Position numbers and translations under genes: made by a program
Part shown: positions 9,497 through 15,340 of the stretch, one piece after another
How positions within the stretch are numbered: the first letter of the stretch is position 1
Layout: every line of letters starts with the position of its first letter
NCBI GenBank assembly: GCA_015522345.1
Contig: WAML01000244.1
Coordinates: 1-16,804 of the forward strand
Length of the DNA stretch: 16,804 nucleotides
From: Desulfurococcales archaeon
GTDB taxonomy: Archaea; Thermoproteota; Thermoprotei_A; Sulfolobales; Desulfurococcaceae
Direction of reading: 5' to 3'
The notes under the pieces: model-generated
What the model saw: the letters and a program-made list of their open reading frames with translations, nothing else
Told to the model about the DNA's origin: nothing
Databases searched by the model: none

Positions 9497-10090
9497 GTGA
9501 GTGAAGCAAGCGTGATTATACAGGTTAAGGAGATTAAGTTGTTTGGTAAATGGAGTTATGATAACATTGTTGTTAGGGATCCTAGTTTGAAGAGATACAT
9601 TTGTTTAAAACCAGTATTTCTACCACACACTGGCGGGCGTCACGAGCATAGGAGGTTTGGTAAAGCAGAAGTACCTATTGTTGAGAGATTAATAAACAAG
9701 CTTATGCGTCCAGGAAGGAATATGGGTAAGAAGCATCTTGCATACAATATCGTTAAGAAAGCATTTGACTTAATCTACTTGAAGACCGGGGAAAACCCTA
9801 TACAAGTTCTAGTAAGAGCTATCGAGAATGCTGCTCCAAGAGAAGAGACTACTAGGATAATGTATGGTGGTATAGTATACCATGTTGCAGTAGATGTTTC
9901 TCCGCAGAGGAGAGTAGATCTTGCTCTAAAGCATTTAACTGAAGGAGCTAGGATGAAGGCATTTAATAATCCATTGCCTATAGAGGAAGCTCTAGCAGAC
10001 GAAATAATTGCTGCATCCAACAATGACCCTAAGAGCTATGCCATACAGAGGAAAGAAGAAATAGAGAGAATAGCTTTAAGCAGTAGATAA
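9497..10090 (+). CDS. rps7: 30S ribosomal protein S7 (uS7)
   Basis: This is a universal small-subunit protein that nucleates assembly of the 30S head. Starting at 9497 it has 197 residues, the longer archaeal/eukaryotic form. Conserved pieces include [72 protein letters not shown] and the C-terminal [12 protein letters not shown] codons at 9485, 9488 and 9497 are all in frame. I favour 9497 because GGTG at 9487-9490 is then a correctly spaced ribosome binding site, while nothing comparable precedes 9485; the alternative adds four residues. It has its own TATA box at 9413-9422. Confidence 0.96.
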   Translation: MSEASVIIQVKEIKLFGKWSYDNIVVRDPSLKRYICLKPVFLPHTGGRHEHRRFGKAEVPIVERLINKLMRPGRNMGKKHLAYNIVKKAFDLIYLKTGENPIQVLVRAIENAAPREETTRIMYGGIVYHVAVDVSPQRRVDLALKHLTEGARMKAFNNPLPIEEALADEIIAASNNDPKSYAIQRKEEIERIALSSR

Positions 10091-10137
10091 CCTATATTTT
10101 GTTTAAACGAATTATCCTACTATACTATACAACAACT

Positions 10138-10163
10138 ATTCGTAAAACACTATTTTAACGAAT
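10138..10163. repeat. Inverted repeat with ACGAAT arms upstream of tef1
   Basis: ATTCGTAAAA at 10138-10147 and TTTTAACGAAT at 10153-10163 are inverted arms with a one-base bulge. A further direct copy, TTTAAACGAAT, lies at 10103-10113. All three fall between the rps7 stop and the tef1 TATA box. They could be an operator for tef1 or a terminator structure after rps7. AACGAAT also occurs at 8179-8185, before the rps12 TATA box. The motif is short and AT-rich, so chance is not excluded. Confidence 0.35.
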
Positions 10164-10193
10164 ACAGACTCGTCTTTGTATACTAAGGTTAAC

Positions 10194-10201
10194 CTTATAA
10201 G
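10194..10201 (+). promoter_or_regulatory. TATA box of tef1
   Basis: CTTATAAG, preceded by GGTTAAC, would give a transcription start near 10223 and a leader of about 50 bases before the ATG at 10273. It is the best TATA match in the 180-base gap between rps7 and tef1. Confidence 0.55.
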
Positions 10202-10272
10202 AGTGAGGTAGCGTAAACTATTTAACAGTTTCAATAAAGGTATTTGGATTTAGATTTAATAGGGTGGAGTAT

Positions 10273-11589
10273 ATGAGCAGCCAAAAACCACATCTAAACC
10301 TAGTAGTGATCGGTCACGTAGACCATGGAAAGAGTACTTTAGTAGGACACATACTTTATCGTTTAGGACTAGTTGATGAAAAGACTATAAAGACTCTAGA
10401 AGAAGAAGCTAAGAAGAAGGGTAAAGAAAGCTTCAAATTTGCTTGGCTTCTAGACAGGCTTAAGGAAGAGAGAGAAAGAGGAGTTACAATAGCATTAACA
10501 TACCTAAAGTTCGAGACTAGGAAATACATATTCACTATAATTGATGCTCCAGGCCATAGAGACTTCATTAAGAACATGATTACTGGTGCTAGTCAAGCTG
10601 ATGCAGCACTACTAGTTGTTAGTGCTCGTAAAGGTGAGTTTGAGGCTGGTATGAGCGCTGAAGGGCAGACTCGTGAACACGCTATATTAGCTAAGACTAT
10701 GGGTATAAACCAGCTTATTGTAGCAGTTAACAAGATGGATGCAACAGACCCGCCTTGGAGCGAGAAAAGGTATAAACAGATAGTAACTATTATGCAGAAG
10801 TTCCTAAAGAGCCTAGGATACGATGTAAGCAAAATACCCTTCATACCAGTTAGTGCATGGACTGGAGACAACCTCATAGAGAGAAGCGTTAACATGCCAT
10901 GGTATAACGGGCCTACACTAGTCGAAGCTCTTGACATGCTACAGACGCCTCCAAAGCCTATTGACAAACCACTACGTATACCAATACAGGATGTCTATGC
11001 AATTAGTGGTGTAGGAACTGTTCCAGTTGGACGTGTAGAAACAGGTGTATTGAAGGTTGGAGATAGAATAGTATTCATGCCACCCGCCAAGGTAGGTGAA
11101 GTACGTAGTATTGAGACACACCATGTTAGGATTGAGAAAGCTGAACCCGGCGACAATATTGGCTTTAACGTACGTGGTGTAAGTAAGCGTGATATTAAGA
11201 GAGGAGATGTAGCTGGACACTTAGACCATCCACCGACAGTTGCAGAAGAATTTACAGCACGTATATTCGTTATATGGCATCCAACAGCTATAGCTCCTGG
11301 ATACACTCCAGTAATACACATACACACAGCTAGTGTTGCAAGCCGTATAGTAGAGATTATTGCTAAACTAGACCCAAGGACTGGACAAGTAATAGAGAAG
11401 AATCCAGCATTCATTAAACAAGGAGATGCAGCAATAGTTAGATTTAGGCCTATTAAACCAATGGTTGTAGAAAAGTACAGTGACTTCCCGCCACTAGGAA
11501 GATTCGCTATGAGAGACATGGGTAAGACTGTAGGCATTGGCGTAGTAGTAGACGTTAAGCCTATGAAGATAGAGATTAAGGCTAAGTAG
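10273..11589 (+). CDS. tef1: Translation elongation factor 1-alpha (aEF1A)
   Basis: This GTPase delivers aminoacyl-tRNA to the ribosomal A site. From 10273 it has 438 residues, the usual crenarchaeal length. GTPase motifs are all present: GHVDHGKST (residues 14-22), the switch-I region ERERGVTIAL, DAPGH (91-95), NKMD (153-156) and SAW (194-196). Domains 2 and 3 follow with VYAISGVGTVPVGRVETGVL and the C-terminal RFAMRDMGKTVGIGVV. I choose the ATG at 10273 because it gives the conserved MSSQKPHLNLVVIG beginning and follows GGGTGGAG at 10262-10269. The GTG at 10264 lies inside that ribosome binding site. The gene has its own promoter, fitting a highly expressed protein. Confidence 0.97.
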   Translation: MSSQKPHLNLVVIGHVDHGKSTLVGHILYRLGLVDEKTIKTLEEEAKKKGKESFKFAWLLDRLKEERERGVTIALTYLKFETRKYIFTIIDAPGHRDFIKNMITGASQADAALLVVSARKGEFEAGMSAEGQTREHAILAKTMGINQLIVAVNKMDATDPPWSEKRYKQIVTIMQKFLKSLGYDVSKIPFIPVSAWTGDNLIERSVNMPWYNGPTLVEALDMLQTPPKPIDKPLRIPIQDVYAISGVGTVPVGRVETGVLKVGDRIVFMPPAKVGEVRSIETHHVRIEKAEPGDNIGFNVRGVSKRDIKRGDVAGHLDHPPTVAEEFTARIFVIWHPTAIAPGYTPVIHIHTASVASRIVEIIAKLDPRTGQVIEKNPAFIKQGDAAIVRFRPIKPMVVEKYSDFPPLGRFAMRDMGKTVGIGVVVDVKPMKIEIKAK

Positions 11590-11612
11590 AGTTTTTACTA
11601 ATGAAGACAATA

Positions 11613-11622
11613 CTTTATAACC
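11613..11622 (+). promoter_or_regulatory. TATA box of rps10
   Basis: CTTTATAACC lies about 70-78 bases before the rps10 start, predicting transcription from near 11640-11645. Just downstream, GTTTTT (11628-11633) and AAAAAC (11642-11647) form a small inverted repeat around the predicted start. A T5 run at 11592-11596 directly after tef1 may end the tef1 transcript. Confidence 0.5.
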
Positions 11623-11690
11623 AAAGAGTTTTTCTACCCATAAAAACATTTTCTAGAGAGAGAATGATTTAGTAGAGAGGGGTATAGTGT

Positions 11691-11999
11691 ATGTCTATGG
11701 TTAGGATAAAGATATGGAGTACTGATGTAGAGAAATTGAATGAATTTGTATCAAAGATCGTAGATATAGCTAAGAGAACAGGTGTTAGAATAAAGGGGCC
11801 TATACCATTACCGACTAAGAGACTTGTAGTACCAACGCTGAAGCTACCTCATGGAGAAGGGAGAAAGAAGTGGGAGCACTGGGAAATGAGGATACATAAG
11901 AGACTAATATATATAGCTGCTGACGAGAGAGCTATGAAGCAATTAATTAGAATAAGAGTTCCTCCAGAGATATGGATGGAAGCAGAACTAGTTAGATAA
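11691..11999 (+). CDS. rps10: 30S ribosomal protein S10 (uS10)
   Basis: This is a universal small-subunit protein of the 30S head. It has 102 residues, normal for archaea. The sequence shows the expected beta-alpha-beta pattern with KGPIPLPTKRLVVPTL (residues 35-50), the basic loop GRKKWEHWEMRIHKRLI, and the C-terminal RIRVPPEIWMEAEL. The ATG at 11691 follows GAGAGGGG with a normal spacer; a second ATG two codons in would shorten it slightly. It follows tef1, the standard archaeal order, and closes the conserved cluster. T-rich stretches at 12033-12050 may act as its terminator. Confidence 0.97.
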   Translation: MSMVRIKIWSTDVEKLNEFVSKIVDIAKRTGVRIKGPIPLPTKRLVVPTLKLPHGEGRKKWEHWEMRIHKRLIYIAADERAMKQLIRIRVPPEIWMEAELVR

Positions 12000-12131
12000 C
12001 TTTGTTTATCTATCTACAATGTTATTGACTAGTGTTTCTTCATTTGTTTTAATACAAGGATTCTTCCTAGTATTGTATAGGTCTCTATAGCTAGCTCTAA
12101 ACTCTTTTAGACAGGCCATAAGCCATAATAT

Positions 12132-12139
12132 CTTATATT
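12132..12139 (+). promoter_or_regulatory. TATA-like box of the acyltransferase/racemase pair
   Basis: CTTATATT would place transcription near 12160, leaving a short leader before either GTG start candidate (12178 or 12187). It is the best TATA match in the 178-base gap after rps10. That gap otherwise holds T-rich sequence and a weak hairpin with ATACA arms at 12052-12078. Confidence 0.4.
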
Positions 12140-12186
12140 GTTATTGGATTGTATAGTATTTTATTGTAGGATATTGGGTGGTTAGA

Positions 12187-13104
12187 GTGAGTGTTTTTGA
12201 AGAACTTGTTGTTGGTGATAAGAAGATTGTTTTGAGAGAACCTAGGAGTATTAGTGATTATAGAGAGTTAATGGATGTACAATTGAGGATTTGGGGTATG
12301 CCAGATTATAGTGAAGCAGTTACTTATCACATGATTATAGCTGGACACAGGAATGGAGGTGTTGTAATTGGTGCTTTTGAAGAGGATACTGGTAGAGCTA
12401 TAGGTCTTGTATATAGTGTTCCAGCTTACCGTGATGGATTAGTCTATCTCTATAGTCATTTGGCTGGTGTTGTCCCAGAGTATAGGTTTCTTGGAATAGG
12501 CTATAGGCTTAAGCTTTTGCAGAGGAGACTCGCTCTTGAGAAAGGCTATCGACTTATAGAGTGGACGTATGATCCTATGCAGAGCTCTAATGCTTTCTTT
12601 AATATAGTTAAACTAGGTGTTATTGTTAGGAAATTCTATAGGGACTACTATGGAGAGCTTATGGATGAGATCAATAGAGGTATGCCATCTGATAGATTTA
12701 TTGCTGAATGGTGGATTAAGTCTCGTAGAGTTGAAAAAGCTCTTCGTGAGAGAGTATATGGGCCTTCTATAGAGAAAGTTATGGAGCTCAATCCTCTTAA
12801 GGCAACTAATGTTGTTATTAGAGAAGGTTTTCCTAGATTACTCGATATTGTGTTAGATAATTCTAACGATTTAGTTGTTGTTGAAATACCTGGCGACTTA
12901 AGTGTATTGAAGAAGGTTTCACAACAACTTGTCCTCGACTGGAGGCTTAAGTTGAGGAGAGTGTTTGAATACTATATTAATAGTCTTGGATATACTGTTG
13001 TTGGTTTTACATCACATGTACAGAGCGGTATTAGGAGGAGCTACTATATTCTATGGCGTAGGAGCTTGGATGAAATACTTAGCGGTGCTGTACCGTGGAG
13101 TTGA
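12187..13104 (+). CDS. COG3375-type GNAT-family acyltransferase
   Basis: This predicted acyl-CoA-dependent N-acyltransferase has 305 residues from 12187. The CoA-binding GNAT motif A is visible as VPEYRFLGIGYRLKLLQ: R-x-x-G-x-G falls at residues 100-105 from this start. The following EWTYDPMQSSNAFFNIVKLG is typical of the COG3375 subgroup, in which W-x-x-DP and N-x-x-F-N-x-x-KLG recur. The C-terminal half is less recognisable. The next gene overlaps it by ten bases and encodes an N-acylamino acid racemase-type enzyme. In Geobacillus such a pair, with a desuccinylase, converts D-amino acids to L-amino acids through N-succinyl intermediates. Succinyl transfer to amino acids is therefore the leading inference, but the substrate is untested. 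GTG 12187 is favoured because GGTGG (12177-12182) precedes it; GTG 12178 is an in-frame alternative. Confidence 0.75.
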   Translation: MSVFEELVVGDKKIVLREPRSISDYRELMDVQLRIWGMPDYSEAVTYHMIIAGHRNGGVVIGAFEEDTGRAIGLVYSVPAYRDGLVYLYSHLAGVVPEYRFLGIGYRLKLLQRRLALEKGYRLIEWTYDPMQSSNAFFNIVKLGVIVRKFYRDYYGELMDEINRGMPSDRFIAEWWIKSRRVEKALRERVYGPSIEKVMELNPLKATNVVIREGFPRLLDIVLDNSNDLVVVEIPGDLSVLKKVSQQLVLDWRLKLRRVFEYYINSLGYTVVGFTSHVQSGIRRSYYILWRRSLDEILSGAVPWS

Positions 13105-14213
13105 AGAAGATAAGATTGTATCATTTTGTTGCTAGACTTAGAGAGTCTTTTGAAACTAGTTTTGGAAAGACTATTGATAGACATTGTGTATTGGTTGCTG
13201 TAGAGGATTCTAGTGGATTGATTGGATGGGGTGAAGCACCTGTTGATGATGGTCCGTGGTATAGTTATGAAACTGTTGATACTACTCTATATGTTTATAG
13301 AGAATTCATTATCCCATTGCTTAAGAAACATAGTGGTATAGAGCATCCTGTTGAATTCCAGGATATTGTCTCTAGTATACGTGGCTATAGAATGGCTAAA
13401 GCCGGTATTGAGTTTGCTCTATGGGATCTCTATGCGAAGTCTCTTGGTAAGCCTTTGTATAAATTAATTGGTGGTGTTAGAGACTATATTGTTTCTGGCG
13501 TTAGTATTGGTGTTATAGGTGATATGGATCGGCTGATTAAGTCTGTCGAGTACTATTTAGATAGAGGGTATAGAAGAGTTAAGATAAAGATTAAGCCTGG
13601 ATGGGATGTAGAGCCTGTCAAGACTATTAGGAAATTATTTGGAGATATACCGTTGCAAGTTGACGCTAATGCAGCTTATACATTATTTGATAAACATGTT
13701 TTTCTAGAGCTAGACAAGTATGGCTTGACTATGATTGAACAACCCCTTAGTTATGAAGACCTCTATGAACACTCTATACTACAGTCTATGATTAAAACAC
13801 CTATTTGCCTTGACGAAAGTATTAAGAGTCTCTCTGATGCTATAGCCGGGCATAGACTAGGCAGCTATAGAGTAATTAATGTTAAACCAGCTAGAGTAGG
13901 CGGTATACTAGAGACTATAAAAATACACGACTATACTATGATGCACAATATACCCATATGGATAGGAGGAATGCTTGAAACAGGTATTGGAAGAGCATTC
14001 CAAGTAGCTGCAGCAACACTACCCAATGTGAGATATCCAAACGATATATCTGAGTCAAGTAGATACTATGAAGAAGAAATAGTTGAGCCACCATGGACTC
14101 TAAGAAGCAATGGAACAATAGAAGTACCAAAGAAGCCAGGAATAGGAGTAGAAGTATTAGAGGAAAAAATAGAAAAATACGCAAAGAGGAAATACGAATA
14201 CAAACTAGCATAG
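13095..14213 (+). CDS. Enolase-superfamily N-acylamino acid racemase / o-succinylbenzoate synthase-like enzyme
   Basis: This 372-residue enzyme belongs to the muconate-lactonizing subgroup of the enolase superfamily. The TIM-barrel active site is complete: K163 and K165 in a KxK motif (VKIKIKPGWD), metal ligands D190 (QVDANAAY), E215 (MIEQPL) and D240 (CLDESI), and the opposing base K264 (NVKPARVGG). The GGMLETGIGRA loop near residue 292 is the conserved barrel-end segment of NSAR/OSBS enzymes. Members of this family catalyse N-acylamino acid racemization, o-succinylbenzoate synthesis for menaquinone, or both. No menaquinone genes are in view and the upstream overlapping gene is a COG3375 acyltransferase, so racemization of N-acylated amino acids is favoured. 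The start is GTG at 13095 with GGTG at 13084-13087, overlapping the upstream gene by ten bases; TTG at 13101 is possible. Confidence 0.85.
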   Translation: MELKKIRLYHFVARLRESFETSFGKTIDRHCVLVAVEDSSGLIGWGEAPVDDGPWYSYETVDTTLYVYREFIIPLLKKHSGIEHPVEFQDIVSSIRGYRMAKAGIEFALWDLYAKSLGKPLYKLIGGVRDYIVSGVSIGVIGDMDRLIKSVEYYLDRGYRRVKIKIKPGWDVEPVKTIRKLFGDIPLQVDANAAYTLFDKHVFLELDKYGLTMIEQPLSYEDLYEHSILQSMIKTPICLDESIKSLSDAIAGHRLGSYRVINVKPARVGGILETIKIHDYTMMHNIPIWIGGMLETGIGRAFQVAAATLPNVRYPNDISESSRYYEEEIVEPPWTLRSNGTIEVPKKPGIGVEVLEEKIEKYAKRKYEYKLA

Positions 14214-14264
14214 AATTAACACTAATAAACACCAGAAACACTAGACAAATAATAGATACAAAAA

Positions 14265-14353
14265 GCCGGGGTGCCCGAGCGGACTAAGGGGCCGGCCTTG
14301 AGAGCCGGTGGGTCTTGCGGCCCGCGCGGGTTCGAATCCCGCCCCCGGCGCCA
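14265..14353 (+). tRNA. tRNA-Ser (anticodon TGA), CCA encoded
   Basis: The acceptor arms GCCGGGG (14265-14271) and CCCCGGC (14343-14349) pair fully. They are followed by discriminator G and a genomic CCA at 14351-14353. The anticodon stem is CCGGC/GCCGG around the loop CTTGAGA, giving anticodon TGA at 14299-14301 for serine UCA codons. A 17-base variable region (14309-14325) able to form a G/C stem marks it as class II, as serine tRNAs are. The T-arm is GCGGG-TTCGAAT-CCCGC. No intron is seen. Its 3' half serves as an integration site (see the int(N) entry); the gene remains complete after integration because the element restores the 3' end. Confidence 0.96.
14299..14350. other. Probable att site (attB/attP hybrid) of an integrated SSV-type element
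   Basis: In SSV-type integration the recombination core is the 3' part of the tRNA gene, generally from the anticodon loop to the 3' end. The integrase fragment reads across this region on the minus strand, which places the crossover here. The exact core cannot be fixed because the second copy at the far border is outside the window; no second copy of the T-arm sequence occurs inside it. Confidence 0.6.
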
Positions 14354-14498
14354 CACAATCACTTCTATATACCTCCACAATCTTGTCTAACGGTCCAATG
14401 TATTCATCGCCATAGTAAAGATAATACCTGTTCTTTATCCGCCTAATACGCCAAGTAGAGGGCAAGTTACCCCCTCGAAATAAACTATCATCGGAAAC

Positions 14499-14507
14499 GA
14501 TATAAAT
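14499..14507 (-). promoter_or_regulatory. TATA box of int(N)
   Basis: On the minus strand this reads ATTTATATC. Transcription would start near 14476, giving a leader of about 11 bases that still contains the GAGGGGG ribosome binding site before the TTG start at 14465. The promoter sits between copies of the GGGGTAAC motif. Confidence 0.5.
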
Positions 14508-14515
14508 CTGATATG

Positions 14516-14535
14516 GGGGTAACCCCGGGGTAACC
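14516..14535. repeat. Tandem GGGGTAACC repeat next to the integrase promoter
   Basis: GGGGTAACC occurs at 14516-14524 and again at 14527-14535, an 11-base period, so both copies face the same side of the DNA helix. An inverted copy of GGGGTAAC lies at 14466-14473, over the integrase ribosome binding site. The tandem pair is just upstream of the int(N) TATA box and also upstream of the rightward ORF starting at 14603. It looks like an operator or an integrase/accessory-protein binding site; this is inference. Confidence 0.5.
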
Positions 14536-14602
14536 AAAGAAAGAATAAATACAGGGAAGAGCATCCATACCGCGGGTGAGGAGGAGATGATAGTTCATCG
14601 TA

Positions 14603-14902
14603 ATGAGAGAGGAATACGACCTCTGTACTAGATTCTATTCTGCACCAAAAAAGATTGTGAAAATAATTGGTAGGAAGAAGATCCAGAACATAATCAAGAA
14701 ACTTATCAACACGGCAGGAACAAAATCAAAACTTATCGAAGTTAATAAAACTACAGACCAGATTATAGAAAAATATGAGATAGACTTGCTCGAGATAAAA
14801 ATACTATACAAGAAATACGTGTTTAAAAACCCAATTACAATTGCAAACGTCTTTTTCTTCAAATCAATAGAAGACATCGTTTTCCTCTCGAAAATACTAT
14901 AA
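14603..14902 (+). CDS. Hypothetical 99-residue basic protein of the integrated element
   Basis: I do not recognise this protein. It has 99 residues, is rich in Lys and Ile, and begins MREEYDLCTRFYSAPKK. It has a basic stretch (VKIIGRKKIQNIIKKLI, about residues 19-35) and a hydrophobic C-terminal part with FFF and FLSKIL. No signal peptide, zinc motif or helix-turn-helix is convincing. The ATG at 14603 is the only start in frame after a TAG at 14591. The strong ribosome-binding-like GAGGAGGAG at 14578-14586 is 16 bases upstream, closer to an ATG at 14587 that opens only a 14-codon frame, so the true start is uncertain. A T7 run at 14915-14921 follows the stop and may terminate it. It lies just inside the tRNA-integrated element, divergent from int(N). 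Confidence 0.5.
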   Translation: MREEYDLCTRFYSAPKKIVKIIGRKKIQNIIKKLINTAGTKSKLIEVNKTTDQIIEKYEIDLLEIKILYKKYVFKNPITIANVFFFKSIEDIVFLSKIL

Positions 14903-14914
14903 TAAATAATCCAA

Positions 14915-14921
14915 TTTTTTT
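14915..14921 (+). terminator. T-tract terminator after the 99-residue ORF
   Basis: A run of seven T residues begins 13 bases after the stop codon at 14902. Archaeal polymerases terminate at such T-tracts without needing a hairpin. No stem is obvious directly before it. Confidence 0.4.
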
Positions 14922-14955
14922 CGGCTCGGGCTCCAACAGAATCAATACAGAAACA

Positions 14956-15278
14956 ATGAAGAAACACCAAAAATTGATGCTTCTGTTCAGGGGAACAGGA
15001 AAAAGAGTTTAGGTTGGGTACCTAATAGAAAACTACTTCAGAAAAATAGGATCTTTAGTGTTTTTAGCTAACTACATCTACGACGATTTAAAAAGATCGT
15101 TTTAAAACTCCTCTAAGAACATAAAGAAGTAATATTAAAAACAGCTAAAAGTCTTAAACTGTGCCCCTATTGTGGCACAAAACACTTTATCGAATACGTT
15201 GTATTGGAAGCATTCAGATATATCCTAGGAAAAATAATAGCCGATCCAGAGATAAGGATCTTGCTAAAACCAGTATAA
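14956..15278 (+). pseudogene. Broken coding remnant with a CPYCG zinc-knuckle-like motif
   Basis: The 438 bases between the 99-residue ORF and merA contain no intact gene but carry protein-like sequence in two frames. The first runs from ATG 14956: 18 codons, an in-frame TAG at 15010-15012, then 30 more codons (VGYLIENYFRKIGSLVFLAN and onward) to TAA at 15103-15105. The second is in the next frame from about 15117 to TAA at 15276-15278. It has 53 codons without a usable start, containing LKLCPYCGTKHFIEYVVLEA. The stop, frame change and missing start suggest a decayed gene, or two. One CxxC pair is seen without a partner pair. I do not recognise the family. It could also be non-coding sequence that happens to read well. 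Confidence 0.4.
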
Positions 15279-15340
15279 ATTAGCTGATGAAGAAGTAGAG
15301 CAGTAAAAAATCATCAAATCAATATATTGAGGCGCTTATT

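Larger units (their letters stand above)
14241..14465 (-). pseudogene. int(N): N-terminal fragment of an SSV-type archaeal tyrosine integrase, overlapping tRNA-Ser
   Basis: This is a 74-codon open frame on the minus strand. Its first 32 residues (RRIKNRYYLYY, then YIGPLDKIVEVY) match the N-terminal part of SSV1 integrase as I recall it, where RKGRYYVY and RYVGPLADVVESY stand in the same order. Next comes APGAGFEPARAA, read antisense from the tRNA T-arm, as SSV1 integrase has PPGFEPGTSG at its att site. In SSV-type elements integration splits int at this point and leaves int(N) on the tRNA. The catalytic R-H-R-Y domain is absent, so the fragment is inactive alone. The frame from 14353 to 14241 is tRNA antisense plus host flank. 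I choose TTG 14465 because GAGGGGG lies just upstream and a minus-strand TATA box stands at 14499-14507; an ATG at 14564 would extend it past that promoter. Confidence 0.82.

Noticed and set aside
10995..11537. Open frame of 180 codons antisense to tef1
   Set aside because: It is a shadow of EF-1alpha with no start signal and a biased composition; tef1 on the other strand is certain.
12052..12078. Hairpin with ATACA/TGTAT outer arms after rps10
   Set aside because: The arms are only five to six bases with a large bulge in AT-rich DNA; it may be chance, and the T-rich stretches before it are a more likely terminator.
14093..14287. Open frame of 64 codons running from the end of the racemase gene into the tRNA
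   Set aside because: It overlaps two confident features in another frame and reads as Arg/Lys/Asn-rich shadow sequence.
14466..14564. N-terminal extension of int(N) to the ATG at 14564
   Set aside because: It would run through the TATA box and repeat region and gives a hydrophobic stretch not matching integrase N-termini; TTG 14465 with a good ribosome binding site fits better.
14635..14970. Open frame of 111 codons on the minus strand opposite the 99-residue ORF
   Set aside because: It has no ribosome binding site at its start, a Phe/Ser/Ile-rich shadow composition, and crosses the T-tract region; the plus-strand frame is the better candidate.
15283..15330. CTGATGA at 15283-15289 as a C box of a C/D sRNA
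   Set aside because: No D box or C'/D' boxes at suitable spacing follow, so one motif alone is not enough.
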